From positions 124,001 to 188,000 of the forward strand of contig NZ_RCCH01000008.1 of the NCBI RefSeq assembly GCF_003663945.1: a stretch of 64,000 nt of DNA, given 5' to 3'. The stretch is from Lacinutrix venerupis. Its GTDB lineage: Bacteria; Bacteroidota; Bacteroidia; Flavobacteriales; Flavobacteriaceae. A program made the position numbers and the translations under genes. Of this stretch, positions 43,635-54,273 are shown in pieces. The notes beneath the pieces are model-generated. The model was not told the DNA's origin. It made no database searches and was given only the letters and a program-made list of their open reading frames with translations. Numbering within the stretch: position 1 is the stretch's first letter; each line of letters starts with the position of its first letter.

Positions 43635-44570
43635 ATGAAAAAATACACCAACATAAAAGATATATCTAATCTTCAGGAAACCATTAAGGAGGCCATTTTA
43701 TTGAAAATGAATCCTTTTGAGTTTCAGGAATTAGGAAAAAATAAAACCTTAGTCATGCTTTTCTTTAATGCCAGTTTAAGAACAAGGCTAAGCACAGAAA
43801 AAGCAGCAAAAAACCTGGGTATGAACGTTATGGTTTTAAACGTAAATGACGCTTGGAATCTAGAGTTTGAAGATGGTACCATCATGAATGCAAATACTTC
43901 AGAACATATAAAAGAAGCTGCAGCAGTTATTTCGCAGTATGCAGATGTGATTGCGGTTAGAGCGTTTCCTAGTTTAACCGATAAACAAAAAGACGAATCT
44001 GAATTTGTAATGAATAGTTTCATAAAATATGCAACAGTTCCAATTGTGAATATGGAAAGTGCTACAGCACATCCTTTACAAGCATTGGCAGATGCAATTA
44101 CCATTACCGAATTAACAGAAAAATCAAAACCTAAAGTCGTTTTGTCTTGGGCTCCACATCCAAAAGCGTTGCCACAAGCAGTTGCAAATTCGTTTGTAGA
44201 AATAATGCAAAATATGGATGTAGATTTAACCATTACACATCCAGAAGGTTATGAATTAAATGAAGTTATCACGAAAAACACAACCATAAATCATAACCAA
44301 GAAGACGCATTAAAAGATGCAGATTTTGTCTATGTAAAAAACTGGAGTAGTTATAATGACTACGGAAAAGTATTAAGTCAAGATAAAAATTGGATGATAA
44401 CAAAATCAAAACTTGGAGACGCTAAATTTATGCATTGTTTGCCAGTGAGAAGAAATGTAATTGTTGAAGATGCGGTTTTAGATAGTGAACAATCTGTTGT
44501 AATGCAACAAGCCAATAACAGGACATTTTCAGCGCAAATTGTGTTGAAGCAGATATTGGAAAAATTATAA
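43635..44570 (+). CDS. argF': N-succinyl/N-acetyl-ornithine carbamoyltransferase
   Basis: 311 residues. Carbamoyl-phosphate loop NASLRTRLST and the late MHCLPVRRN, which is the form of the His-Cys-Leu-Pro motif found in the N-acyl-ornithine type and not ordinary ArgF. It resembles the Bacteroides fragilis N-succinylornithine enzyme. By my alignment the specificity residue (Pro in B. fragilis, Glu in the Xanthomonas N-acetyl enzyme) is Ser89 in NANTSEH. Published mutants of the acetyl enzyme at that Glu, including small residues, switch towards succinyl. I therefore favour N-succinylornithine as substrate. Confidence 0.9.
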   Translation: MKKYTNIKDISNLQETIKEAILLKMNPFEFQELGKNKTLVMLFFNASLRTRLSTEKAAKNLGMNVMVLNVNDAWNLEFEDGTIMNANTSEHIKEAAAVISQYADVIAVRAFPSLTDKQKDESEFVMNSFIKYATVPIVNMESATAHPLQALADAITITELTEKSKPKVVLSWAPHPKALPQAVANSFVEIMQNMDVDLTITHPEGYELNEVITKNTTINHNQEDALKDADFVYVKNWSSYNDYGKVLSQDKNWMITKSKLGDAKFMHCLPVRRNVIVEDAVLDSEQSVVMQQANNRTFSAQIVLKQILEKL

Positions 44571-44572
44571 TC

Positions 44573-44650
44573 GTCATTGCGAAAGAGGTACGATTGAAGC
44601 AATCTTTTAAATTGAAGAAGATTACTTCGTCATAAATTCCTCGTAATGAC
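44573..44650. repeat. GTCATTGCGA inverted repeat between argF' and argB
   Basis: The spacer starts GTCATTGCGA and ends TCGTAATGAC, nearly perfect inverted ends (one mismatch), 78 bp apart overall. Inside lies GATTGAAGCAATC. It fills almost all of the gap between the two genes. A second copy is at 46502. Confidence 0.75.
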
Positions 44651-44661
44651 AACTAAAAATT

Positions 44662-45438
44662 ATGAAAACACTAAAAATCATAAAAATTGGAGGAAACATC
44701 ATCGATGATGATAGCGCTTTACAGCAATTCCTAAAAGCATTCGCGACTATAGAAGCACCTAAAATCCTAGTGCATGGAGGCGGAAAACTAGCAACTAAAT
44801 TAGCGCAACAAATGAAAGTTGAGGTTAAAATGATTGATGGAAGACGTATTACAGATGCAGATACTTTAAATATTATTACTATGGTCTATGCTGGAAAAAT
44901 CAATAAAACTATAGTCGCACAATTACAAGCTAACAGTTGTAATGCTATTGGTTTTTCAGGAGCAGATGGCAACACGGTAGTTTCGGATTTAAGACCATCT
45001 AAACCTATCGATTATGGATTTGCTGGAGACGTCAAAAAGGTAAATACAGAAACCTTAGAAATTCTTTTAAACAATACAATTACACCTGTGTTTTGCGCGA
45101 TTACTCATGATAGAAACGGACAATTATTAAATACCAATGCAGATACGATTGCTTCCGAATTAGCAATAGGTTTTGCAACAAAATATAAAACTGAATTATA
45201 TTATTGCTTCGAAAAAAAGGGCGTTTTAGAAGATGTAAATAATGACGATTCTGTTATCCAAAATATAAACACTAAAACCTACCAACCGTTAATTGAAAAT
45301 GGTATTATTTATGAAGGCATGTTGCCAAAATTAAACAACTGTTTCCATGCTGTAAATAATCAAGTTCAAAAAGTTTGTATAGGTAAAGCGCAAATGCTTT
45401 TTCAAAAAGACAATAAACACACAACAATTACAAAATGA
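44662..45438 (+). CDS. argB: N-acyl-glutamate kinase
   Basis: 258 residues, amino-acid kinase fold. KIIKIGGNIIDD at the N-terminus for ATP phosphates, VHGGGKLATKLA and GFSGADGNTV for the substrate. Phosphorylates N-acyl-glutamate. Overlaps argE by 4 bp (ATGA). Confidence 0.94.
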   Translation: MKTLKIIKIGGNIIDDDSALQQFLKAFATIEAPKILVHGGGKLATKLAQQMKVEVKMIDGRRITDADTLNIITMVYAGKINKTIVAQLQANSCNAIGFSGADGNTVVSDLRPSKPIDYGFAGDVKKVNTETLEILLNNTITPVFCAITHDRNGQLLNTNADTIASELAIGFATKYKTELYYCFEKKGVLEDVNNDDSVIQNINTKTYQPLIENGIIYEGMLPKLNNCFHAVNNQVQKVCIGKAQMLFQKDNKHTTITK

Positions 45439-46496
45439 TAGAAAAACTAACAACCAGGGCAATTGCATTGTTAAAGCAATTAATAGAAACGCAGTCGTTT
45501 TCTTCAGAAGAAGGGCCTACTGCTGCGCATATTGAGCAATGGTTTAAGCAACAAGATATTCCGTTTCATCGTACACAACATAATGTTTGGTCTACTAACA
45601 AGCATTTTGATGAAAGTAAACCAACCTTATTATTAAATTCACATCATGATACTGTAAAACCAAATAATGGTTATACCAAAGATCCTTTTAAAGCCATTGT
45701 TGAAAACGGAAAATTATATGGTTTAGGTAGTAATGATGCTGGAGGTTGTTTGGTGAGTTTATTAGCGACCTACGCGTATTTTTACAATAGAGAAGATTTA
45801 AATTTTAATTTAGTTATTGTCGCTTCCGCGGAAGAAGAGAGTAGTGGTCCAAACGGATTGAATAGCATGCTAAATGTTATTCCAAAAGTAGATGTCGCGA
45901 TTGTAGGAGAGCCAACGTTGATGCATTTAGCAGTTGCCGAAAAAGGTTTAGTAGTATTTGACGCAGTGGTAAAAGGAACGCCAAGTCATGCTGCACATCC
46001 AAATAATGATAATGCGATTTATAATAGTATTTCCGTTTTAGAATGGTTTAAAAATTATACCTTTTCTAATACATCGGATGCTTTAGGGGAAGTAAAAATG
46101 ACAGTGACACAAATTAATGCAGGAAAACAACACAATGCAGTGCCAGCAGATGTAAAGTTAGTTGTAGATGTTCGTGTGAATGATAAATATTCAAATCAAG
46201 ATATTGTGGATATTTTACAAAAGGAAGCACCTTGTGATAGTATTATTCCAAGAAGTATAAAATTAAATTCGTCTTCCATTCCAATAGATCATCCATTGGT
46301 TATTGCAGGAATAGAAATTGGCAGAAGTACCTATGGTTCGCCAACATTATCCGATCAAGCAGTATTAAGTTGCCCTTCGTTAAAATTGGGTCCAGGAGAT
46401 AGCACACGATCGCATTCCGCTGACGAGTTTATTTACGTGAATGAGATTGAAGAAGGGATTAAAATATATATTGAATTATTAGAAAAAGTACTTTAG
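45435..46496 (+). CDS. argE: N-acyl-citrulline/ornithine deacylase (M20 peptidase)
   Basis: 353 residues. M20 zinc-hydrolase motifs: LLLNSHHDTVKPN, GLGSNDAGGCLVSLLA and ASAEEESSGPNGLNS, with a central dimerisation domain. With an N-acyl-ornithine carbamoyltransferase in the operon, its likely substrate is N-acyl-citrulline and not N-acetylornithine (inference from pathway logic). Followed by the repeat at 46502. Confidence 0.9.
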   Translation: MIEKLTTRAIALLKQLIETQSFSSEEGPTAAHIEQWFKQQDIPFHRTQHNVWSTNKHFDESKPTLLLNSHHDTVKPNNGYTKDPFKAIVENGKLYGLGSNDAGGCLVSLLATYAYFYNREDLNFNLVIVASAEEESSGPNGLNSMLNVIPKVDVAIVGEPTLMHLAVAEKGLVVFDAVVKGTPSHAAHPNNDNAIYNSISVLEWFKNYTFSNTSDALGEVKMTVTQINAGKQHNAVPADVKLVVDVRVNDKYSNQDIVDILQKEAPCDSIIPRSIKLNSSSIPIDHPLVIAGIEIGRSTYGSPTLSDQAVLSCPSLKLGPGDSTRSHSADEFIYVNEIEEGIKIYIELLEKVL

Positions 46497-46501
46497 TAAA
46501 C

Positions 46502-46566
46502 GTCATAACGAGGAAGAATGACGAAGTTATCTCATCATAAGATTGCTTCATTTCATTCGCAATGAC
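46502..46566. repeat. GTCATAACGA...TCGCAATGAC inverted repeat before argH
   Basis: Ends GTCATAACGA and TCGCAATGAC are inverted with two mismatches. Internal parts (GATTGCTTCATTTC, CTCATCATAAG) resemble the 44573 copy in reverse. Its last bases create an ATG at 46562 that is in frame with argH. Confidence 0.75.
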
Positions 46567-46582
46567 TATAAAAAATAAAATT

Positions 46583-47857
46583 ATGAAACTCTGGGATAAA
46601 GGAATTAGTATCGATAAAAAAATAGAACAATTTACTGTTGGAAACGACAGAGAAATTGATTTGCATATTGCAAAATACGATGTAGAAGCATCTTTGGCGC
46701 ATGCCATTATGTTAGCGTCTATTGGAATTATTTCTTCCGATGAATTAGAACAATTAAAAAGCGGATTACAAGCTATTGCTGAAACCATTGAAAACGGAAC
46801 GTTTGTTATTGAGGATTCCTTTGAAGATGTACATTCTAAAATTGAATACGAACTAACAAAAACTTTAGGTGATGTTGGAAAAAAAATTCACACAGCACGT
46901 TCTAGAAACGATCAGGTTTTAGTTGCACTTCAGTTATATTATAAAGACAGCCTAAGGCTGATTAAAGATAAGACTGAAGTCTTTTTCAATACGTTGTTAG
47001 GTTTAGCGGAAACACATAAGGAGGCTTTACTTCCAGGTTATACGCATTTACAAGTCGCAATGCCTTCTTCTTTCGGTTTGTGGTTTTCTGCTTATGCTGA
47101 GGTGTTGATTGACGATGTTTATTTACTAAACGCAGCTTTAAAAACAGTAGATCAAAATCCCTTAGGTTCTGCAGCAGGTTACGGAAGTTCTTTTCCTATT
47201 GATAGAGATTTAACTACTAAAGAATTAACGTTTTCTACTTTAAAATATAACGTCGTTGCTGCGCAAATGAGTAGAGGTAAAAGCGAACGTACCATTGCTT
47301 TAGCTTTAGGAAGTGTGTGTAATACCTTAGCGCGTTTTGCAATGGATATTTGTGTGTATAATAGTCAGAATTTTGGCTTTGTTGCCTTTCCAGACGAGTT
47401 AACTACAGGAAGTAGCATTATGCCACATAAAAAAAATCCGGATGTGTTTGAATTAATTAGAGGTAAAGCAAATAAAATTCAAGCGTTGCATACTGAAATG
47501 GTATTAATTACCAACAACTTACCAAGTGGTTACCACAGAGATTTTCAGTTGTTAAAAGAAAATATCATAGCAGCAATTGAAGATGTCAAAGATTTGTTAG
47601 ATATTTTTAATTATGCGATTCAGCAAGTTATTGTAAAAGAAATAGACTTAAACGATGCTAAATACCAATACTTGTTTACTGTAGATAATATTAATACGTT
47701 GGTAGTAGAAGGCATGCCTTTTAGAGAAGCTTATAAGAAAATTGGAGGAGAAGTAGAAAACGGAACGTATACGCCAGATACTTCTAAGAAACATACACAT
47801 GTTGGTAGTATTGGTAATTTGTGTTTAGAGGAAATACGAAGAAAGTTTCCTGAATAA
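46583..47857 (+). CDS. argH: Argininosuccinate lyase
   Basis: 424 residues from ATG 46583, giving MKLWDKGISI. An in-frame ATG at 46562 adds seven codons but lies in a palindromic repeat, so I reject it. Fumarase-superfamily signature GSSIMPHKKNPD and the motif HTARSRNDQVLVALQLY. Splits argininosuccinate into arginine and fumarate. Last gene of the arg operon, followed by a terminator. Confidence 0.95.
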   Translation: MKLWDKGISIDKKIEQFTVGNDREIDLHIAKYDVEASLAHAIMLASIGIISSDELEQLKSGLQAIAETIENGTFVIEDSFEDVHSKIEYELTKTLGDVGKKIHTARSRNDQVLVALQLYYKDSLRLIKDKTEVFFNTLLGLAETHKEALLPGYTHLQVAMPSSFGLWFSAYAEVLIDDVYLLNAALKTVDQNPLGSAAGYGSSFPIDRDLTTKELTFSTLKYNVVAAQMSRGKSERTIALALGSVCNTLARFAMDICVYNSQNFGFVAFPDELTTGSSIMPHKKNPDVFELIRGKANKIQALHTEMVLITNNLPSGYHRDFQLLKENIIAAIEDVKDLLDIFNYAIQQVIVKEIDLNDAKYQYLFTVDNINTLVVEGMPFREAYKKIGGEVENGTYTPDTSKKHTHVGSIGNLCLEEIRRKFPE

Positions 47858-47874
47858 GTATTTAGTTAAGAAAT

Positions 47875-47905
47875 AAAAAAAGCACCTTCCTCAAGCTGCT
47901 TTTTT
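47875..47905 (+). terminator. Terminator after argH (possibly bidirectional)
   Basis: AAAAAAGCA and TGCTTTTTT form a 9 bp stem with a 12 base loop. T-runs occur on both strands, so it could end both the arg operon and the converging gltBD transcript. Confidence 0.8.
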
Positions 47906-47915
47906 ACTTTATAAG

Positions 47916-47935
47916 ATTCCTGCCTGTACAGGAAT
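47916..47935. repeat. ATTCCTG-type palindromic repeat after gltD
   Basis: ATTCCTG and CAGGAAT, 7 bp stem with a 6 base loop, 3 bp past the gltD stop. Fourth clear copy of this family in the window. Confidence 0.7.
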
Positions 47936-47938
47936 TAT

Positions 47939-49405
47939 TTATACTCTAGGTAAATCGCTATCATCTTTTAGTGGTAAGCTAGATTCTCCCATTAAATAGG
48001 TGTCAACGTGATGCGCTGCTTGTCTTCCTTCCGAAATTGCCCAAACAATTAAAGATTGTCCGCGACGCATATCTCCAGCTGCAAAAACACCAGGAATGTT
48101 CGTTTTGTAATCTTTGGTAGATGCTTCAATATTGGTTCTAAAATCCATGTTTAATCCAAATTGTTCTGCTAGCGTTTTTTCAGCTCCTGTAAAACCAAGT
48201 GCTAATAATGCTAAGTTACACTCCCAAGTTTTTTCTGTATTTGGTAATTCATTTAATTGAGGTCTTTCACCTGGTTTAAAAATCCATTCAACTTCAACCG
48301 TTTTTAGGCCAATTAAATTTCCGTCCTTGTCTCCTAAAAACTCTTTTGTAGAAATACTAAAAAAACGTTCTACACCTTCTTGGTGTGATGAGGTTGTTTT
48401 TAGCTTCATTGGCCAATATGGCCAAGGTTGGTGTGCTGGACGACCTTCAGTAGGTTTACTTAAAATTTCGAAATTGGTAACCGAAGTAGCTCCATGACGA
48501 TTAGAGGTTCCAATACAATCACTTCCTGTATCTCCACCACCAATTACAATGACGTCTTTTCCTTTTGCAGAAATAATGTCTTTAAATTCTACTAAGCCAT
48601 CTACAAATTGATTGTTTAGTTTTAAGAAATCCATTGCTTGAGTAACGCCTTTTAGGTCTGCTCCAGGAATTGGAATGTTTCGTCTAACTGTTGCGCCACC
48701 ACATAAAACTACAGCGTCAAAATCGTCTTTAAGTTGATTTGCATCTACATTTACACCAACATGTGCATTGGTTTTAAAAGTAATACCTTCTTCTTCTAAA
48801 ACGGCAACACGTCTATCTATTACGTTTTTCTCCATCTTAAAATCTGGAATACCGTAGCGTAATAAACCACCAACTTTTGCATCGCGTTCAAAAACAGTAA
48901 CGCTATGTCCTGCTCGATTTAATTGTTGTGCAGCTGCTAGACCAGCAGGTCCAGAACCTATAACAGCAACCGTTTTATCGGTTCTTAATTTTGGTGGTTG
49001 AGCTGTAATCCATCCTTCGTTAAAGGCAGTTTCAACTATATTTTTTTCAATATTCTCAATAGTTACAGGATCTTCGTTTATACCTAAAACACATGCTTCT
49101 TCGCAAGGTGCAGGACATAAACGACCAGTGAACTCTGGAAAGTTATTTGTTTTGTGTAAAATTTCGGCAGCTTCTTTCCATTTTCCTTTGTAGACTTTGT
49201 CATTAAAATCTGGAATTAAATTACCTAATGGACAACCACTATGGCAAAACGGAATTCCGCAATCCATACAACGTGCACCTTGGTCTTTTAACTTATCCTC
49301 TTTAAGTGGAACCGTAAATTCTTTATAGTTTTCAATTCGTTTTTTTGGCTCAATATAACTTTCGTTTTGGCGCTTAAACTCTAAAAATCCTGTTGTCTTT
49401 CCCAT
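47939..49405 (-). CDS. gltD: Glutamate synthase small subunit
   Basis: 488 residues. N-terminal Fe-S cysteines CMDCGIPFCHSGCP and CPAPCEEACVLG; FAD motif VAVIGSGPAGLAAAQQL; NADPH motif VIVIGGGDTGSDCIGTS. It passes electrons from NADPH to GltB. It starts 3 bp after gltB. Confidence 0.95.
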   Translation of the reverse strand: MGKTTGFLEFKRQNESYIEPKKRIENYKEFTVPLKEDKLKDQGARCMDCGIPFCHSGCPLGNLIPDFNDKVYKGKWKEAAEILHKTNNFPEFTGRLCPAPCEEACVLGINEDPVTIENIEKNIVETAFNEGWITAQPPKLRTDKTVAVIGSGPAGLAAAQQLNRAGHSVTVFERDAKVGGLLRYGIPDFKMEKNVIDRRVAVLEEEGITFKTNAHVGVNVDANQLKDDFDAVVLCGGATVRRNIPIPGADLKGVTQAMDFLKLNNQFVDGLVEFKDIISAKGKDVIVIGGGDTGSDCIGTSNRHGATSVTNFEILSKPTEGRPAHQPWPYWPMKLKTTSSHQEGVERFFSISTKEFLGDKDGNLIGLKTVEVEWIFKPGERPQLNELPNTEKTWECNLALLALGFTGAEKTLAEQFGLNMDFRTNIEASTKDYKTNIPGVFAAGDMRRGQSLIVWAISEGRQAAHHVDTYLMGESSLPLKDDSDLPRV

Positions 49406-49408
49406 AAT

Positions 49409-52400
49409 CTACGCTAATTCTAATTGTTCTTGTTCTAATATTAATAAGGCCTGTCTGTATTCTTCTGGTAATACTTTTTTGAATTTTGGAAGGTAGTTTT
49501 TCCAATCATCTAAAATGCGTCTTGCTAAAGGACTTCCAGTTGCAAGGAAATGATTTTCAATAAGCTGCTCTAGTTGTAATTGATCTTCAACGTTTTCAAC
49601 TGGATCAATATTTAAATCGTCTGAATTACAGTGTTGCTTAAAGGTTTCTTTTTCATCAAAAACATAAGCAACTCCACCACTCATTCCTGCTCCGAAGTTT
49701 CTGCCTACAGCGCCAAGAATTACAGCAACACCACCTGTCATGTATTCACAACCATGATCTCCAATACCTTCTACAACTGCTTTTGCACCAGAGTTTCTAA
49801 CGCAAAAACGTTCTCCAGCTTTTCCGTTTATATATACTTCACCAGATGTTGCTCCATAAAGCGTTACGTTTCCAGTAATGATATTATCTTCTGGAGTTAT
49901 CGTACATTTTTCAGGCACTTTAATAATTAATTTCCCTCCAGATAAACCTTTTCCTAAGTAATCATTTGTATTTCCATGTACTGTGAATTTTAATCCTTTG
50001 GTAGCAAATGCTCCAAAACTTTGTCCTGCAGAACCATGGAAATCAATATCAATAGTGTCTTCTGGTAAACCATCTGCACCATAGATTTTTGAGATTTCAT
50101 TACTAACAATGGCTCCAACTGCACGGTCTATATTGGTGATAGGTAATTCGAAGTGTATTTTTTGTCTTCTGAACAAAGCTTGGTGTGCTTGTTTAACAAT
50201 TTTGAAGTCTAAATGCACATTTAAATTGTGGTCTTGACAGTAGGTATTAAATAATTGTACATCTTCATCAACTTTTACTTTGTGAAGAATTGGTGTTAAG
50301 TCAATTCCTGAAGATTTATAATGATCTATAGCTTTATTTCTATTTAGTTTTTGAGATTGGCCAACCATTTCATTGATGGTTCTAAATCCTAATTTAGCCA
50401 TAATTTCACGTAATTCTTGCGCTACAAAATACATGTAGTTTACTACGTGTTCTGGTTTTCCTTTAAACTTTTTACGTAGTTCTGGATTTTGAGTTGCAAT
50501 TCCAACAGGACAGGTGTTTAAGTGACAAACACGCATCATGATACAGCCAGAAGCGACTAAAGGTGCAGTAGCAAAACCAAATTCTTCTGCTCCTAATAAA
50601 CAAGCAATAGCGACATCACGACCTGTTTTTAGTTGTCCATCACATTCTAAAACTACACGATTTCTAAGGTCGTTCATTACTAAAGTTTGTTGTGCTTCTG
50701 CAATACCAAGTTCCCAAGGTAATCCTGCATGACGTAAGGATGTTAAAGGAGAAGCTCCAGTACCACCATCAAAACCAGACACTAAAATTACATCTGCTTT
50801 AGCTTTAGCAACACCAGCAGCTACGGTTCCTACACCAACCTCAGATACTAGTTTTACGTTAATTCTAGCTTCACGATTGGCACATTTTACATCATAAATG
50901 AGTTGCGATAAATCTTCAATAGAATAAATATCGTGATGTGGTGGAGGTGAAATTAAACCTACATAAGGCGTAGAGTTTCTGGTTTTTGCAATTTCACGAT
51001 TTACTTTTAGTCCAGGTAATTGTCCGCCTTCACCAGGTTTTGCACCTTGTGCTATTTTAATTTGAATTTCGTTGGCGCTAGTTAAATAATTTGAAGTTAC
51101 ACCAAAACGACCAGAAGCTACTTGTTTTATAGCAGAGTTTCTCCAATCTCCTTGAGAGCTTTTGTAAAAACGTTCTTGATCTTCTCCACCTTCACCAGAA
51201 TTAGATTTTCCTCCAATTCTATTCATGGCTACTGCTAAATTTTCATGCGCTTCTTTACTAATAGAACCATAAGACATGGCTCCTGTTTTAAAACGCTTTA
51301 CAATTTCTGTCCAAGGTTCTACTTCCTCTAACGGAATAGGGTCAAATTGATCAAACTCAAACAAACCTCTAATGGTCATTAAACTTTTAGATTGGTTATT
51401 TACCAATTCTGAATACTCTTTAAAAGTAGAGGCTTTATTGGTTCTAACAGATTCCTGAAGTTTAGCAACTGTTAATGGGTTAAACATGTGTTTTTCTTGT
51501 CCGCGTCGCCATCTATAATCACCTCCAACTTCAATAGTTGGCTCTATATTTTTATGGAATGCTTTTTTGTGACGTTTTACAATTTCTTGTTCAATTTCTC
51601 TTAAGCCAATACCTTGAATACGAGTGGTTGTGTTTGGGAAATATTTTTCGACTGTAGACGATTTAATTCCGATACATTCAAAAAGTTGAGATCCTCTGTA
51701 GGAGTTTAAGGTTGAAATTCCGATTTTGTTCATAACCTTCAAAATGCCTTTTCCAACTGCTTTGTTGTAATTTTTAATTGCAGTTAAATATTCTAAATCT
51801 GTGACGTCTTGGTTTTCGATTTGTTTCTGAACAATTTCATTAACTATATAAGGATTTACAGCACTTGCTCCATATCCAAATAGTAAGGCAAAATGATGAA
51901 CTTCACGAGGTTCTGCAGATTCAATAATTAAGCTGATTTTTGAACGTTTTTTTAATTTATGAAGCGCATGATTCACATAAGAACAAGCTAAAAGCGCTGG
52001 AATTGGTGCATGATTTTCGTCTACAAATCTATCTGAAAGAATAATGATATTTGCTCCATTATCAATTGCTTTTGACGCTTTGTTTACTAAGTTTTCAAGA
52101 GCGACTTCTAATTCGTTTAGTCCACGATTTACTTCGTATAACATGGAAATAGATTCGACTTTGAAATCTGGATTGGTATCGTAATCTCTAATTTTATCTA
52201 AATCATGTTTTGAGATTACTGGATTCTGAATTTTTAGCTTTTTACAATGGTCTGCATTAATATCGAAAATATTAACATCGCTTCCTAAGGTTAAACTGAT
52301 GTCTGTAATTAACTCTTCACGAATTCCATCTAAAGGTGGATTGGTAACTTGGGCAAAAATTTGCTTAAAATAGTTGTAGATTAACTGTGGTTTTTCTGAT

Positions 52401-53905
52401 AAGATTGCAATAGGCGTATCGCTTCCCATAGAACCAATTGGCTCTTTAGCTAATTGCGCCATAGGACGAATAATAGTGTTGAAATCTTCTTGTGTATATC
52501 CAAAAATAACCTCACGTTTTTTAAGGTCTATTTCGTCGTACTGAATAGGTCCTTGTTTGGCTTCAATGTCTCTTAAATGAATCAGGTTTTCGTTTAACCA
52601 TTTTCTGTAAGGGTGTTTAGAGGCTATTTCTTCTTTTATTTCTTCGTCATTAACAATTCTGCCTTCATTCATGTTTACCAGAAACATTTTTCCTGGTTCT
52701 AAACGACCATGATATTCTACATTTTCAGGTTTAATGTCTACTACTCCAGTTTCCGAAGACATAATAACATTACCTAATTTAGTTACTGTGTAACGTGAAG
52801 GACGCAATCCGTTTCGGTCTAAAACTGCACCAATAAAATTACCATCTGTAAAAGGTATGGAAGCTGGTCCATCCCAAGGTTCCATTAGGCAGGAATTGTA
52901 TTCGTAAAATGCTTTTTTAGCGTCAGACATGTTTGGGTTTTTCTCCCAAGCTTCAGGAACTAACATCATCATAGCTTCAGGAAGTGAACGACCAGTCATT
53001 AATAACAACTCGACAACCATATCTAAGGTTGCAGAATCTGACTTTCCTTTTAAAACGGTTGGAATAATCTTTTTAATATCGTCACCAAACAATGGGCTTT
53101 CCATGATTTCCTCGCGAGAAAACATTCTAGACACATTACCTCTTACTGTATTTATTTCACCATTATGACAAATGTATCTAAACGGTTGTGCTAAGTCCCA
53201 AGTAGGGAATGTGTTGGTAGAAAAGCGCTGATGTACTAATGCTAAACGCGTATCTAATGCCGAATTAAACAAGTCTAAATAGTACTCATTAATATGTTCT
53301 GGCATTAATAAGCCTTTAAAAATGATGATTTTTGTAGATAAACTAGGAAGATAAAAATACTTAGATTCTGATAGTTTAGAGTCGTATATAGTATGTTCTG
53401 CAATTTTACGCGCAGCATATAATTTTATATTAAATTCTCTTTCGGTTTGTTCTTTATTAGCTTTACCTATAAATATTTGCTTAACAAAAGGTTCGGTTTC
53501 TCTAGCTACTTTACCTAAAACTTCACTATTAACAGGTACGTCTCTCCAGCCTATTAATTTAAGACCTTGATTTTGTATTTCTTTCTCAAAAACATCAATA
53601 CAAAATTGACGTTGATTTTCCTTTCTTGGAAGAAAAACATTACTCACTGCATAGTCTCCAGATTCAGGGAGTTCAAATTCACAGAAAATTTTGAAAAATT
53701 TATGTGGGATGTCTATAAGAATTCCTGCTCCATCACCAGTAACACCATCAGAACTTACTGCACCGCGATGTTCTAATTTTACTAATATTTCAAGCGCTTT
53801 ATGGATGATATCGTTAGATCGTTTTCCGGTTAAGCTACATATAAATCCTGCACCACAATTATCGTGTTCAAATTCTGGTAAATAGAGTCCTTGTTTTTTA
53901 AGCAT
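49409..53905 (-). CDS. gltB: Glutamate synthase large subunit
   Basis: 1498 residues, normal for the bacterial NADPH enzyme. The amidotransferase nucleophile is Cys17 in DNCGAGFIC, after a short propeptide. The FMN/synthase region has [10 protein letters not shown] and the 3Fe-4S cysteines lie in [15 protein letters not shown]. The C-terminal beta-helix domain begins around 1250. Makes two glutamates from glutamine and 2-oxoglutarate. Divergent from the porin-glnK-amtB unit with 442 bp between. Confidence 0.96.
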   Translation of the reverse strand: MLKKQGLYLPEFEHDNCGAGFICSLTGKRSNDIIHKALEILVKLEHRGAVSSDGVTGDGAGILIDIPHKFFKIFCEFELPESGDYAVSNVFLPRKENQRQFCIDVFEKEIQNQGLKLIGWRDVPVNSEVLGKVARETEPFVKQIFIGKANKEQTEREFNIKLYAARKIAEHTIYDSKLSESKYFYLPSLSTKIIIFKGLLMPEHINEYYLDLFNSALDTRLALVHQRFSTNTFPTWDLAQPFRYICHNGEINTVRGNVSRMFSREEIMESPLFGDDIKKIIPTVLKGKSDSATLDMVVELLLMTGRSLPEAMMMLVPEAWEKNPNMSDAKKAFYEYNSCLMEPWDGPASIPFTDGNFIGAVLDRNGLRPSRYTVTKLGNVIMSSETGVVDIKPENVEYHGRLEPGKMFLVNMNEGRIVNDEEIKEEIASKHPYRKWLNENLIHLRDIEAKQGPIQYDEIDLKKREVIFGYTQEDFNTIIRPMAQLAKEPIGSMGSDTPIAILSEKPQLIYNYFKQIFAQVTNPPLDGIREELITDISLTLGSDVNIFDINADHCKKLKIQNPVISKHDLDKIRDYDTNPDFKVESISMLYEVNRGLNELEVALENLVNKASKAIDNGANIIILSDRFVDENHAPIPALLACSYVNHALHKLKKRSKISLIIESAEPREVHHFALLFGYGASAVNPYIVNEIVQKQIENQDVTDLEYLTAIKNYNKAVGKGILKVMNKIGISTLNSYRGSQLFECIGIKSSTVEKYFPNTTTRIQGIGLREIEQEIVKRHKKAFHKNIEPTIEVGGDYRWRRGQEKHMFNPLTVAKLQESVRTNKASTFKEYSELVNNQSKSLMTIRGLFEFDQFDPIPLEEVEPWTEIVKRFKTGAMSYGSISKEAHENLAVAMNRIGGKSNSGEGGEDQERFYKSSQGDWRNSAIKQVASGRFGVTSNYLTSANEIQIKIAQGAKPGEGGQLPGLKVNREIAKTRNSTPYVGLISPPPHHDIYSIEDLSQLIYDVKCANREARINVKLVSEVGVGTVAAGVAKAKADVILVSGFDGGTGASPLTSLRHAGLPWELGIAEAQQTLVMNDLRNRVVLECDGQLKTGRDVAIACLLGAEEFGFATAPLVASGCIMMRVCHLNTCPVGIATQNPELRKKFKGKPEHVVNYMYFVAQELREIMAKLGFRTINEMVGQSQKLNRNKAIDHYKSSGIDLTPILHKVKVDEDVQLFNTYCQDHNLNVHLDFKIVKQAHQALFRRQKIHFELPITNIDRAVGAIVSNEISKIYGADGLPEDTIDIDFHGSAGQSFGAFATKGLKFTVHGNTNDYLGKGLSGGKLIIKVPEKCTITPEDNIITGNVTLYGATSGEVYINGKAGERFCVRNSGAKAVVEGIGDHGCEYMTGGVAVILGAVGRNFGAGMSGGVAYVFDEKETFKQHCNSDDLNIDPVENVEDQLQLEQLIENHFLATGSPLARRILDDWKNYLPKFKKVLPEEYRQALLILEQEQLELA

Positions 53906-54220
53906 AATAAGTAGAATTTAAAGGCATTTTACACCTTGTTATTTACCTAAGATATGCGCTATATTTTTATAAAAAAAAAGTTGGAAACACTTTTTCGATA
54001 TTAATAGTTATAATGCTTGAAATTGAAAAATAAGTAATTATTATAAAAAAAAATGAAAAAAATACAATAAGAATAATTTATTAATAAAATGTTAAAATAT
54101 ACGAAAACGTTTTAGAAAAACATGTTTTAATAAAAATAATGTATTTAAATAGTTAAAAAATTGACAATTGCTCATTTTGTAATTTGTGAAATTATTAAAA
54201 AATGAGTATATTTTTTTTTA

Positions 54221-54239
54221 ACCCTAAAAATTATAGGGT
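54221..54239. promoter_or_regulatory. Operator candidate 1, CCCTA-N7-TAGGG
   Basis: ACCCTAAAAATTATAGGGT, an inverted repeat with 5-6 bp arms. Its centre (54230) is 53 bp from the centre of the second copy, about five helical turns, so proteins bound to both would face the same side. Confidence 0.6.
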
Positions 54240-54273
54240 ATAAATATTGAATATGATAAAAGTTTAATTTTTG

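Noticed and set aside
43724-44233. 169-residue antisense ORF opposite argF' and other long antisense frames (for example 1086-1523, 59990-60388)
   Set aside because: Each lies wholly opposite a well-conserved gene, has no family motif and no own regulatory signals; they are shadows of coding bias.
33020-47935. CRISPR array from the recurring short palindromes
   Set aside because: Copies are kilobases apart, differ in length and have no regular spacers or cas genes.
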